From: Equus caballus
Taxonomy: Eukaryota > Chordata > Mammalia > Perissodactyla > Equidae
Direction of reading: 5' to 3'
DNA length: 64,000 nucleotides
Assembly: GCF_041296265.1 (NCBI RefSeq)
Contig: NC_091695.1
Span: 16,599,001 to 16,663,000 of the forward strand
The notes below the pieces were generated by a model. That model saw nothing but the letters and a program-made list of their open reading frames with translations, was not told the origin of the DNA and ran no database searches. The translations under genes were made by a program, and so were the position numbers. Positions 11,816 to 23,424 of the stretch are shown here, piece after piece (position 1 is the first letter of the stretch; each line of letters starts with the position of its first letter).

Positions 11816-12620
11816 CTCCTTATTTGGTAATACGTTTATGAAGACTACATAATGAATGAAATTAAATTAAATATAAACACAATCGTTTACTGGAATTCAA
11901 TAAACTCATGTAACTTACCACATTGTTTCCTCAATTACTTTAGTAAATATAGACATAGATGCTATTCTCAAAGCAGTATATACCATCAATTGTCATAAAA
12001 AAATAAACATGACTAGACAGATACACTGCCCCCTCTCCTCCAGGAGGAGATATTTGATATAAGGAAACAGAAAACACCTCTGCATCTGCATCTACATTTA
12101 TACCAGTGTCTGTATCTCTTTTTACAGCTATATCTGGATTTGTTTCTTATATCAACATTAAAAAGTCTAGTTATACTTTTATAATTTTGAGAGGATTTAA
12201 ATAAATTCCAAGATGATCTGTTAAATCTAATGGTTCTTATTATTGAAGACTCAAGTTTATAATTTACTCTTTTATACGGCTCTTGTTTTGCTGAACTAAC
12301 ACTGGTGCTTATTATAGTTTCAGTGAGAGGAAAAAGTAAATTTGTCATAGAGGATGCTGAATAATCAGGATCTGCTACATGAAAGGTTAACAGCCTCTGA
12401 TATATGTGGACTCAATAGAAATGCCACTATAAGTAAAACTTCTGATTATCTGAAATCATCCTCTCTGCTGCAACAAGCTCATTAAGAAAATCTACATTGG
12501 ACAGCATCCTAAAAAGGATAGTCAGCACACTGAAGTTCACCCTGCTTTACCACAACCTCTACAATAAAAAGGGAAAAAATACTCAACTCTGATTTTCAGG
12601 GTCATCTTGGTGTCCTTAGT
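11816..12620. other. Gene-free stretch, nothing recognised
   Basis: No OR or transposon wording that I can name. An open frame at 12013-12348 (minus) is arginine/serine-rich chance translation. A small imperfect repeat of 'tctgcatctgcatctacat' lies near 12080-12110. Confidence 0.45.
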
Positions 12621-12624
12621 CTCA

Positions 12625-14725
12625 CAGAAAGCCATCCCTCTAAGAACAGGAACCAGACAAGGATATCCACTTCACCACTCTTATTTAACATAGTATTGGA
12701 AGTCTTAGCCACAGCAACCAGGCAAGAAAAAGAAATAAAAGGAATCCAAACTGAAAAGGAAGAAGTGAAACGATCACTATTTGCAAATGACATGATTTTA
12801 TAGATAGAAAACTCTACAGAATCTTCTAAAAACCTTTTGGAAATAATAAATGAATATAGTCAAGCCGCAGGATACAAAATCAACATATAAAAATGAGTTG
12901 TGTTCACTAACAATGAAGTAGCAGAAAGAGAAATTAAGAATACAATCACATTTACAGTTGGAACAAAAATAATAAAATATCTAGGAATAAGCTTAACCAA
13001 AAAGGTGAAAGATCTGTACACTGAAAACTATAAAACATTTTTTAAACAAATTAGGGAATACATCAAGAAATGGAAAGATACTCCATGCTCCTGGATTGAA
13101 AGTATTAACCTGGTTAAAATGCCCATACTTCCTAAAGCACCCTACAGATTCAATAAATTCCTTTCAAAGTTCCAACAATATTTTTCGCAGAAATAGAACA
13201 AAGAATCCTAAAATTTGTATGGAACAACAAAAGACTCCAAATAGTCAAAGGAATCTTGAGAAAAAAAGAACAAATTTGGAGATATCACTCTTCCTGATTT
13301 CAACATATACTATAAAACCATAGTAATAAAACCAGCATAGTTCTGGCAGAAAAACAGACACACAGATCAATGGAACAGAATTGAGAGCTCAGAAATAAAC
13401 TCATACATCTATGGACAGCTAATTTTCGACAACGGATCCAAGAGCACACAATGGAGAAAGGAAAATCTCTTCAATAAATGGTGTTGGGAAAACCAGACAG
13501 CCAGATGAAAAAGAATGAAAGTAGACCATTATCTTACACCATGCACAAAAATTAACTCAAAATGGAATAAAGACTTGAATGTTAGACCTGAAACCATGAA
13601 ATTCCTAGAAGAAAACATAGGCAGTATGTTCTTTGACATTAGTCTTAGCGGCAGATTTTCAAGTACCATGTCTGACCGTGAAAGGGAAACAATAGAAAAC
13701 ATGATCAAATGGGACTACATCAAACTAAAAAGCTTCTGCACAGCAAAGGAAACCATCAACAAAATGAAAAGACAACCTAACAACTGGGAGAAGATATTTG
13801 CAAGCCATATACATGATAAAGGGATAATATCCAAAATATACAGAGACCTTATACATCTCAACAACAAAAATACTAATAATCCCATTAAAAAATGGGCAAA
13901 AGATCTGAACAGAGATTTCTCCAAAGAAGATATACAGGTGACCAACATTCGCATGAAAAGATGTTCAACATCATTAGCTATGAGGGAAATGCAAATCAAA
14001 ATTACAATGAGATATCACCTCACTCCCCTCAGAATGGCTGTAATTAACACAACAGGAAACAACAAGTGTTGGAGAAGATGTGGAGAGAAGGGAACTCTCA
14101 TATACTGCTGCTAGGAGTGCAAACTGGTGCAGCAACTATGGAAAACAATACGGAGATTCCTCCAAAAATTAATAGAACTACCATATGATCTAGCTATTCC
14201 CCTGCTGGGTATTCATCCAAAGAACATGACAACACAAATCTATAAAGATACATTCACCCCTATGTTCATTGCAGCATTAGTCACAATAGCCAAGACTTGG
14301 AAGCAAACTAGGTGCCCATCAAGGGACGAATCGATAAAGAAGATGTGGTATATATCCACAATAGAATACTCCTCAGTCATAAGAAATTATGAAATCGAAT
14401 CATTTGTGACAATATGGATGGACCTTCAGAGTATTATGCAAAGTGAAATAAGTCAGAGGGAGAATGTCAAATACCGTATGATCTCACTCATACGTAAAAG
14501 AGAAAAACAACAACAAATGAACATATAGAAACGGAGATTGGGTTGGTGGTTACTAGAGGGAAAGGGGGGAGGGAAGAGGGTGAAAGGGGCAATTAGGCAC
14601 ATGTGCGGTGATGGATTATAAGTATTTGGGTAGTGAACATGATGTAATCTACACAGAAATCTAAATATAATGACTTACACCTGAAATTAACATGCTATGA
14701 ACCAATATTACCACAATAAAAAAGG
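12625..14725 (+). mobile_element. 5'-truncated LINE-1: ORF2 reverse transcriptase to 3' end
   Basis: It starts in the ORF2 palm region. The catalytic FADDM box is present as FANDM with the following stop near 12780-12802. The order then follows LINE-1: 'agtcttggccacagcaacca'-like text, thumb and C-terminal regions (the 199-codon open frame 13515-14114 and the 133-codon frame 14127-14528 are ORF2 tail pieces), then a 3' UTR with G-rich tract (14555-14590), 'gaacatgatgtaatctacac' and a terminal 'cacaataaaaaa'. Several stops and frameshifts break ORF2. It is moderately diverged and probably of the L1MA to perissodactyl lineage age class. Confidence 0.85.
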
Positions 14726-14729
14726 GAAG

Positions 14730-16285
14730 TTATTTTGATAGAATCAGAGTTTCTAATAATTTTAAAGAAAGATTTGAAATATATGCTCTAAGTGTCCAAC
14801 GACTTAAATAGAAAACAACCCTTGTGGTTGGCAGAGGAATTTGAATTTCATGTAAATAGAAAATACTGCCCCAAAACACAGCCAGGTAAACTGTTTACAA
14901 AATAATTTGTGGAAGTATGTCTGCCATTTGGCTACATTTTGAGCTTAATTTGTAAACAATATCCAATCCACATCTTAGAAGAAACGTCATTAATAATATG
15001 TTCTCCTTTGGGTAGTAGCCCTAGGCCTTCAAAGGGCATAGAATTTCAAAGTGTGCACACTTGCATCACTCTAATTGTATTCCTTTGAGGCTATGTTTCT
15101 ACTGACTGAAGAGCTAATCACCATACCAGTGAATTCCCAACCACCCCTGCAATGATCTGCTTTTCCCAGGGGCGGAACTTCACTGGAGCCAGGTCAAGCT
15201 CATGCTCCACAAACACAAAATCAGATCACTGTATTAACCATTCAATTATTTGCTCCACAACTAAGATCTCTTCTTCAATAACAGAATGGCCATACAATGA
15301 TCCATCTGCCCATTAATGTAAATGAAGAAAAGTCAATAGGATTTATTCTTGACTACATAGCACGTATCAAGACTGAATTTTTCTATCACCTAATTTGGTG
15401 CTCATTCATCTTTTAAGAGTATTATTAAAATTGTGTCATATCTAGTTGAAGTACAGTTGCAAGTATTAAGGATTAAAAAAGGTACCTCAGCCAGAAAAAA
15501 TAAGAACTAAATTCTGTCTCACCCCATAACAACTTGTACTCCCAAATGACATGTTTTCAATTTAGAAATATTTGGGGCTACAGTATTTATTCTTTTTCCA
15601 CTTTCAATAGGAAAAAAATATCAATATGCTACATTTACAATATACTCCACAGATTACACCTGGTCATTAACATTTGCCCACATACCCTGGGAAGTCTCCT
15701 GAGAAGGAACAGTCTCTCAGCTTTACTAAATATCATCCTCACAGGTGATGCACCAACCTCTGCAATTGGATTATCTTTACTAACATTCTAACATTACTCC
15801 ATGTCCTTACCTAACTATGTGTTAGGCAGTGCTCCTCCACCTTTTTTTTCAGTATTGCCTGCCTAAGGCACCTTTTTAGATACTCTTTCCCTAACAACCG
15901 CCCTACAATCTTAGCATCACAGAAATACTATTTATGTACTTTATGTATATCTATGCTTTATATGTAAAAGCAGTAAGATATTTTCGTCTCCATAGAAATC
16001 ATTTTTACCTACCTTTGGGGAGATAACATCGCCGTTGCAAATGCATGTGTTAAAGAAATTTACTTACAAAAAGAAAGGGGAGAAATAATGTGTTTTTTTA
16101 ATCTTGATCTTAACTAAAATTCTAGGTGTGCTTCAAACTACACAAATCTATGTCTAATTCTTCTCCTCTGAGTCACCCTCTCAATAAAATGTTTTTCAGC
16201 AAACTGATTACTAACACAATTACATTTTTATTTATGTGTTAACTTGTTTATTATCCTTCTATTCCGCCCTGAATTTAAGATCCAT
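14730..16285. other. Gene-free stretch, nothing recognised
   Basis: AT-rich sequence with no OR motif and no repeat family I can name. The open frame 15534-15791 has no domain. Confidence 0.45.
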
Positions 16286-16287
16286 AC

Positions 16288-16947
16288 TGATGAGGATTTT
16301 AGGCTGGTTAATTTTAAAACTGCAGATGAGAAGCAGGCTCCGAGGACTGGAGTGTGATTGCCCTTTGCTGAGAAACATTTACATTTGTAAGGGAAACCTC
16401 CATCTGTAAAGATGCCTTCCTCTCTGTGCCAGGAAGAAGGGGGATGGCCTTATCTCTAGAAACTCTTAATGGGGAAGGCAAAAACTTAAGCTGGTTACTG
16501 TCTGGCAACCTCATGTAACTGATTTAGGGTGGTGGCTTCTGGCCTTTACTTAATCCGATTTGATTCTTATCTAAAAGTTGTGGGACCACCCAATGGCCAG
16601 ACCCCACCTGCACTGATACCATTTTAATTTTTTTACATGTTCTTTCCTTTGTTTTGTAAACAGATGGCTCACATACCTATGCCTTAAATTTAGCCTTACT
16701 CTCCACCTATGTTTGCAGCAGAAGCGGCAGCAGCAGCACCTCCTCCTGCCTGTGGGCCCTGTCCCCACGAAGCAGCTCTGACTACCCATGGGTCCTGTAC
16801 CCAAGCCGGCAGCAGCAGCTCTGACTGCCCATGGGTCCTGTCCCCATGCTATTCCACACTATTCTCTAAATAAAATAGCACTACTACCAGATCTTGAGAG
16901 TCCAAGAAATCTTTCTTTCGACTCCTCGGCTCACCGACCCTGCATCA
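16288..16947 (+). mobile_element. ERV1-like LTR B, 5'-truncated, chimeric with respect to LTRs A and C
   Basis: From 16288 to about 16555 it aligns with LTRs A and C ('tgaggattttaggctggtta', 'acctccatctgtaaag', 'tctctagaaactctta'). After that it diverges into a GC-rich segment with two copies of a ~45 base unit around 'tctgactrcccatgggtcct', then 'ctctaaataaaatagcac' (polyadenylation signal) and 'tttctttcgactcctcggct', ending CA near 16947. It is a fossil LTR with no internal region. The shared 5' half and different 3' half point to a related subfamily or a recombinant LTR. Confidence 0.65.
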
Positions 16948-17339
16948 CATACAAACACAGTTCTTGTCTGTGGTATTCAACAGCCCCCAGAACTCTCCAG
17001 CACACTTTTGGCACTGAACAACATATTTTGATAAATGAACTAAGTCAAAATTTGCTGAACTTAAATGACAATGGATCCTTTTTTCAAGTAATAAATATTA
17101 GCACTATGAGATAATAATGGGAAAAGTCCTATAGAAACAACATTTAGCTCTTCAAAGTGCTACCCTCATGCCCAGAGTATCAGTCTCCTCAATGATCGAG
17201 TTCCTTATTCTTCCTCCAAACATGTCTCTCACCTGTGTCACTTTCTTTGAAATTCCTCCTTTGACTTTTATTTCTTGAGCCCATTACATCTCACTTTCCA
17301 TGATGCCCATGTAGGGAAATACACCTATAGAAATGAGAT

Positions 17340-17863
17340 TGTGGGGAACTGGTCTTGGCCACGCCAAGATATGTCTCTTTGGCATGAGGATTATTGGGCT
17401 GATTGCTTTTGATAAACTGGGACAGGGAAGGAGGCTCTGAGGGGTGGAACTTGCTTGCCCTTTGTTAGGAGACATTTACATCGTAAAGGAAATCTCTATC
17501 TGTAAAGGTGCCTCCCTCTCTGTGCCAGGAAGAAGAAAGGGGATGACCTTCTCTCTAGAAGCTCTTAATCAATGCCAAAGGCAAAGACTTAAATCTGCAT
17601 TTGTTTACTGTACTTGTGTGGTAATCTCCCATGATTGACCCCCCCTCCACCCCCAACATCCTCCTTTGTTGTTAGCTGAGATGATATTTACGTGGGGACT
17701 TCAGCCATTTTGGCGAGTTGCTCAGCTTTCCTGACTCCTCCCATGTATACATGTTATAAAGCTTTGTTTAATTTTCTCCTGCTATTCTGTCTCATGTGAA
17801 TTAACTTCGTTCTCCAGCCAGATGAACCCATTTCGGGTAGAGGAAATGTCTTACTCCCCTACA
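17340..17863 (+). mobile_element. Solo LTR C, ERV1-like, with 4-bp target-site duplication
   Basis: The 524 base element starts TG and ends CA. It is flanked by 'agat' at 17336-17339 and 17864-17867. It is homologous along nearly its whole length with LTR A at 5509-6042. There is no internal retroviral sequence on either side, so it is a solo LTR. Different duplicated target bases show that A and C are separate insertions rather than the two ends of one provirus. Confidence 0.75.
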
Positions 17864-18049
17864 AGATCATCAGATGGCTTTTCTCTAACACATGAGGAAT
17901 CAAGAGAATGGAAGTGACCTAGGAGAAGGAGGTCAAGGGACAGCCGAGGGAAGAAAGTGATGCCCCAAAATAAGGGATGAATGCCTCAAGGGCAATCTTG
18001 ACAATGCAACCAATGATCAGTTCTGTGTGTTGTAATTTTGACATCATGC

Positions 18050-18185
18050 TGGCAAGCAGTATTGTGAAGTGGGAAGAGTAAAGATGACAGAGTCTAAAAG
18101 ACTTGATATTGTTGCTTAACTTCACTGAGCCTCATTTTCTGCTCGTATAAAATGGAATAAAGACTAATAAAACTTGTTGCTACAC
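18050..18185 (+). repeat. MIR SINE fragment
   Basis: Contains 'ttcactgagcctcattttct' and 'gtataaaatggaataaagac', the core and 3' half of MIR ('cctcagtttcctcatctgtaaaatgggg'). Confidence 0.55.
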
Positions 18186-19280
18186 TAAAAGAGTTAAAGT
18201 ATGTAAAGAACCTATCAAAACTTATGCCTTATGGTTGGCATTAAACACCTGTTGTTGATCTCTCCTCACTTAATGCCTATTTTCACTGAATTAAAAGTCC
18301 ATATAAACCAAAGCATCCTTATACAACAGATCCAAATATTATTTACCTTATTAATTGTTTGTGGAAAATATACTTACTTCCTTATATGTTGTTTTAAGTA
18401 TCAGAAAAAATCAGATGGCAGTTGGACCTCATGAGAGATTCTTGATGATGAATAAAAAGGGACATCTTAACATGACTTAAAATTATTCGCAAACCAGAGG
18501 TTTCCATCTACTGAGAATGTCAGACTGACTTGCATTTCCTCCTTCAGTTCTCACAGCTTCCAAGGGTGCTGTTGACAATTTATAATTTGTGTTTCATTAA
18601 TCTTATCACCCCTCCCCTGAGCACTTGGTGTTACCTATAAGACACAATCGTTGGCCTTATTTTCCCTCTTTTGTCTTAGAGTAGAAACAACATTTACTCA
18701 ATACTTTTTCCTCTCCTTACCACTGGCTTTCTCTCATCTCCTATCTGACAGTCAAAATGAACCACATCATTTAATACAGATTCTGCTGAAATGTTTGATT
18801 CTCCCCAGCAATTGTAAACTTGATCCTTTTTAATATACTAAGTCCTGTTTATATGGTCTTTCAAGCCTAGAATCTGTGGGAAAAGGTCCTATTTCTTACA
18901 AATTTGGTAGAGCCATGCATACTCTAGAACACCTAGTCACCCAAGAGAACAGTGTACCATGCTCTGGCGTTACTGTATGGTCAAAATAAAAAATAGCTCT
19001 AGAGGACCACACTTTGAGAAAGGAAAATTTGTGAGAAGTAACACAAGTTGATGTGGTATAGTCAGAGAAGCTTTGATTTATAGTGTTATGTACTAATGTA
19101 GAAAGATCTGATTATTTTCCTTGTCCATAGAGGAGTATAATTGCTTAAATATATTGCTACATCTGAGACAAGGCTACAACAAATTTGACACAATCTTTAT
19201 TAAAGGACAACGTGAATCATTAAGGCTGAAGACAAGTTTCTTATCTATAGACGTAAACATGGACAACTGAGTTTTATTTC
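18186..19280. other. Gene-free stretch, nothing recognised
   Basis: No gene motif or repeat that I can name. Confidence 0.4.
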
Positions 19281-19284
19281 AAAG

Positions 19285-19500
19285 AAAGTAGGACTGAGAT
19301 CTGAAAGACCTGGATTCAAATTTTGTAGCTGAAACATTAGATATGCGACCTGAGCCAAGTAAATTAGTAAACTTTTCTTGGCATCAACTTCTCTGTAAAA
19401 TGGTGACAGTAATATTGGAACTACCAATTTAATACATGAAAAATCAACTAACTTAAGTGAATATGCCTGATAGATAACACAGTGTTCCTTTAGTGTAAAT
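19285..19500 (+). repeat. MIR SINE
   Basis: Reads 'gacctggattcaaattttgt', then a tgacc-ttgagcaagt-like segment, then 'cttctctgtaaaatggtgac'. This follows the MIR order on the plus strand, well diverged. Confidence 0.55.
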
Positions 19501-20262
19501 ATACGTATCACATATACAGAACAATACCTTTGGAACTTAAGTATATGCCTTTATGTTGAGTTTAAATAGAAGAATGTTCATCTTTATTGCTTCAAATGGT
19601 TCCTCAAGTCTTGGTAAGGCAAAAGAAAAAACTTCCTTTGTATTCAAGAAAAACTGTGAGCCATAAGGATATTTATGAAAATAAGACAAAATTAAGAGTA
19701 ATTTCAACATTTCTGGCTTATTTCTTGTGCCAAAAAAACCCATAAAGTTCGGTTATAAATTATTCTTTCTTCTTTTTGTATCTGTATTTTTTGCTTTTTG
19801 TAAATTCATAGTGCCAAAAGTAAAAAATCTGTAGTGAATTTTTTCACTCCCCATCTGTCCCTTCTACGTCCAGCTAAGAATTTCTATCCTTTTTTTCCTT
19901 TACAACAGACAAAGCAAAAACAAAAGAAGTTCTGAGATCATGGTTCTATGAAAAAGCTGATTTCATCCAAGTAACATATGTATGAAAAATTTAGTAAAGT
20001 AGCAGTGGGATTCGAGAAAAATACACTCTAGAATCATCAAACTAGGGATCAATAGTTGTTCTTTCCATTGCATATCCTGAATCTATGCACATGACCTTTG
20101 AAGCCTTGGTAAAGTACATTAAAAGCTATCAAAAGAATGTATGAAAGAGCTTAACCACTGTTAAGTATTCAATAAATGTTAGCATGTGGGTTTTTTTTTT
20201 CTGTCAGTGATCTGCAGAATTTGTTAACTTTCTTTAACAGTTTACAACACATATAATCCTCC

Positions 20263-20284
20263 CTATATATATATATATATATAT
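20263..20284. repeat. (TA)n microsatellite
   Basis: About eleven TA units just downstream of the intact receptor gene at 20312. Likely length-variable. Confidence 0.9.
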
Positions 20285-20311
20285 CACCACTTTCTTGGTG
20301 TTATGAACAGC

Positions 20312-21235
20312 CTAAGTTACTCTCATCTTCAACAAACTTCTCAGGGCATTTTTCACCTCTGTATTTCTCACTGTGTAAATGATAGGATTTAACATGGGAG
20401 TGAAGATTGCAAAGAACACAGCCACCAACTTGTCCATAGGGTAGGTGGCCAAAGGACGCACATAGGTGAATATGCAAGGCACAAAATAGAGTGCAACTAC
20501 AGTAAAGTGGGAGCCACATGTAGAGAGGGCTCTGCGTCGTCCTTTGGAGCCTTGGGATTTCAGGGAGCTCAGGATGACTATATAGGAGATGAGCAGCATT
20601 GAAAAAATGAGCAAGCACATAGCCCCACTGTTGGTTGTCACCACAATTCTGAGCCTGTAGGAGTCCCTACAGGCAAGCTTCAACAGTGGGAAGAAATCAC
20701 ACATGAAGTGGTCGATGACATTGGGGCCACAAAAGGACAGGTTGACCATGAAAATAACCTGCACAGTGGCATGCAGTATTCCCCCAATCCAGGTCACAAA
20801 CACCAGGAGACAGCAGAGCCCCTGTCTCATGATGGTCATGTAGTGCAGGGGCTTGCAGATGGCCACATAGCGATCATAGGCCATGACAGTGAGGAGGATG
20901 ACCTCTGATCCTCCCAGGAAGTGTTCCACAAAGATCTGAGTCAGGCAGCCACCCAAGGAGATAGTTCTCCTCTGGTACAGCATGTCAATGATCATTTTTG
21001 GGGTGGTGACAGAGGTAAAGGAGGCATCTATGAAGGACAAGTAAGTAAGAAAGAAGTACATGGGAGCTGAAAGTGTGGGGCTGAGGGAGATGGTAACGAC
21101 AACGAGCATATTGGCCAGCACAGTAAATAAGAAAATGAACAAAAAGGCAATGAAGAGTATTTTCTGCAAGTGTGGATTCTGTGTGAGTCCCAAGAGAATA
21201 AATTCAGTCACATTGTTGGGAGTGAGGTGATCCAT
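20312..21235 (-). CDS. OR4C-like: Intact OR4C-like olfactory receptor (307 aa)
   Basis: Class II odorant receptor, a seven-helix GPCR expected in the cilia of olfactory neurons, coupling to Golf. The frame runs from ATG (21235) to stop without a break, at the family's normal length of ~305-315 residues. Visible marks: sequon N-V-T at N8; TM1 with N42 (LANML); [15 protein letters not shown] (59-72); [15 protein letters not shown] (118-132); ECL2 cysteines C169, C179 and C189 with C97 for the conserved disulphide; SY at 217-218 in TM5; RALSTCGSH (235-243); [12 protein letters not shown] (280-291). [12 protein letters not shown] is a typical OR4 start, 35 bases after a predicted splice acceptor. 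It is the only OR for about 6 kb on either side. Family 4 is certain and subfamily C likely. The ligand cannot be inferred. Confidence 0.93.
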   Translation of the reverse strand: MDHLTPNNVTEFILLGLTQNPHLQKILFIAFLFIFLFTVLANMLVVVTISLSPTLSAPMYFFLTYLSFIDASFTSVTTPKMIIDMLYQRRTISLGGCLTQIFVEHFLGGSEVILLTVMAYDRYVAICKPLHYMTIMRQGLCCLLVFVTWIGGILHATVQVIFMVNLSFCGPNVIDHFMCDFFPLLKLACRDSYRLRIVVTTNSGAMCLLIFSMLLISYIVILSSLKSQGSKGRRRALSTCGSHFTVVALYFVPCIFTYVRPLATYPMDKLVAVFFAIFTPMLNPIIYTVRNTEVKNALRSLLKMRVT

Positions 21236-21267
21236 TTAGGAATTAACACCTGGCTGAGGCCTAAATT

Positions 21268-21290
21268 ACCTATAAAGGGATAAAGAAAGA
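21268..21290 (-). promoter_or_regulatory. Predicted splice acceptor before the OR4C-like coding exon
   Basis: On the minus strand a pyrimidine-rich run (tctttctttatccctttat) ends in AG at 21271-21270, 35 bases before the ATG, and the exon starts GTAA. OR genes commonly have untranslated 5' exon(s) spliced to a single coding exon. The same arrangement and the same bases after the AG recur upstream of the OR4A loci at 49.6 and 63.4 kb. Confidence 0.55.
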
Positions 21291-21299
21291 TACCTATCA

Positions 21300-21790
21300 A
21301 TCATGCAGGGATTGTACTCTGAGTTTGATAATACGAAAACAGAGCAGTCACTGTAACTATGGAGCAGGTCCTTGGCACATCTTGCCCCAGTAATAGTTTC
21401 AATTCTTTCTTATTTCCTCCATGATATTTTCCATCTCTTCAAATATCTAATATCTGTCACCTATAAATCATCTATAGGGCAGCATTTGATTTGTAATTTA
21501 CTGAGAAAATACTGGGCTATATACATGATATCTGGACTCTTCGGGTTCCAACTCCGTGACTTTACTTAGTCATTTCAGTGTCCCATCCTTCTCAGACCTC
21601 CTCTGTGTCTATGAGCTTACAAATTGCAACTCTCAGATGTATTTTCTAAGTTAAGAGTTCCTCCCTCTTCTAGGAGAGTTCACATTTGAACCCACAGCTC
21701 TAAGTGTGGAAAGAAAGACAGGGTCAATAAATATCTGTCATAAGAAGACAGATTAGGTAAAATATATGTCGTTGCTGACACACCCTGCCT
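21300..21790. other. 5' flank of the OR4C-like gene, nothing recognised
   Basis: The untranslated exon(s) and promoter should lie upstream (higher coordinates), but I cannot place them from sequence alone. Confidence 0.4.
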
Positions 21791-21794
21791 GATA

Positions 21795-21915
21795 CCTACC
21801 ATAAAACCTATGCTATTCATGTGTGTTTCCTCTCTGTGCCTACCATAGTGCCTGGCAGAATATCTGCACTATTTGACTCCTACTGGGTGGTGAATAAATA
21901 CTTAGTGAATCGCCA
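21795..21915 (+). repeat. L2 3'-end fragment (tentative)
   Basis: Contains 'catagtgcctggcagaatat' and 'ggtgaataaatacttagtga', matching the L2 3' terminus (gtgcctggcacatagtaggtgctcaataaat). Confidence 0.45.
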
Positions 21916-21919
21916 CTTC

Positions 21920-23035
21920 TTTGTGTGTAAAACTACGCATGTTTCTCCAGCCCACAAACCCAGGTATTCATGTGCTCTCATCCTCCCACTCTGTTTATCA
22001 TTACTCTCTACTTTAGGAGAAATGTAAATAAACTTTTGAAAGAAAGCTGCATTTCAGTTTAATAGTTTCTGACACACTTTTTAGGGTAAGTTTGAAAATG
22101 TTAATGCTTCTAGGAAAGGGTATGTTACTGGGTCATTTTACTTTCAAGATAATTATTGTGTTTATTCTTCAAAATTCTGCTCCACATACAATTTAGCATA
22201 GTCACATCAGTAAATTTATAGCTTCAGTAGACTGAGATTAAAAGAAAAAAACTTTTGGATAGTTGTTCAATACATGAGGATCTATCAAGCAAAGGAAAGT
22301 CTTATTTTCAAATTTTAAAAACAGAAATTTTGAGTGGAAAAGAGAAAGAAATAGTGTACTAGATATGATAGACACATAAAGTACTATACACATACACACA
22401 AGTGTATAAAGTGTATTACTTATGGTAAGTACCTATGACATGTTCACTCAGTACACAAATATTTTTTGGACACTTACTATGTATATTAACGTATGTTCAT
22501 CCATATAAAGCCATAAAAAGTATCCCTTTTGAATGCCCTTCATAATCCCCCCAGACATTTTATTACCAAATGGCAGCAGCTCTTCCATCCATGAGATCCT
22601 CCCACTCCTTTATGTTTCTGCCTATGCAATCTCATGTCTTCTCCTCCCATCCTCCCATAACATCGATCATCCAACATTTCTGGTTACAGGATATTGCATT
22701 GCTAATAGAATGAGGAAATTTGGGGACATAAATTTCCCAATGGAAATAAAAGAGAAAATATTGATATAACAAAATGTACTCTGCAAAAAATATTTCTTTT
22801 CCTTTCAAAGATAATGAATAAAGAGCTTCATTTTTTTAATTACCCAAAATGAAGATCTTACACAGACATGAACACAAAGTGCACAGCTTCACTGCATTCC
22901 CTTATTCTGAGGTGGACTCCTCAACAGATCAGAAGAGTATAGTGACAGAACGTTAGAATAAGACACAGTTAATAAAAATGATTTAAAAATAACTATGGAG
23001 AGAGATAAATTAGTTTGTCTTTTTACTTTGACGCC
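21920..23035. other. Gene-free stretch, nothing recognised
   Basis: AT-rich sequence with no named repeat or gene. A tract of 'acacatacacacaa' type lies near 22386-22400. Confidence 0.4.
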
Positions 23036-23039
23036 ACAA

Positions 23040-23420
23040 TAATCTGTCCATGAGTAATCCTCAAAAGAAAATATTTTTAAAAGTTAAAAATCGTTACATA
23101 CAAATATGTTTGATACAATTATTAAGAGCTTTGGGAAATTAGAAATTACATAGAATGTCCAACATTAAAGAAATGGATAAGTAAAATATAGGGCATCTCT
23201 TTGAATAATGTGTAGTTTTTAACAGGGATATTTTTTAAAATTGTTCAATAACATAGCAAAATTCTTACATTGTAATATTAAGTGGAGAAATATCTTAAAG
23301 CAATTTGAAATAGATAATATGATTCTAACTAATTTAAATATGTATTAATAAGAAAAAGCAGACCCCAACACATTTTTAGTTATGAATTGGTAGCAGGGTA
23401 ATTGATTCTATTATCCTTGA
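23040..23420 (+). mobile_element. LINE-1 (L1ME type) 3'-end fragment
   Basis: Wording like 'gaaatggataagtaaaatat', 'ttgtaatattaagtggagaa' and 'gataatatgattctaactaa' follows the L1ME 3' end (ORF2 tail then UTR). It is old and broken. Confidence 0.5.
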
Positions 23421-23424
23421 TACT

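Noticed and set aside
13515-14114. 199-codon open frame on the plus strand
   Set aside because: It is the tail of LINE-1 ORF2 within a 12.6-14.7 kb insertion, not a host gene.
16571-17114. Overlapping open frames on both strands with repeated cag units
   Set aside because: They fall in LTR B and its flank. The cag run is part of the LTR's duplicated unit.
5509-17863. LTR A and LTR C as the two ends of one provirus
   Set aside because: They are separated by two OR relics and old LINE-1s and have different target-site duplications, so they are independent.
20301-20618. 105-codon frame over the intact OR
   Set aside because: It is a shadow frame of the OR gene on the same strand. The 307-codon frame has all the OR motifs.
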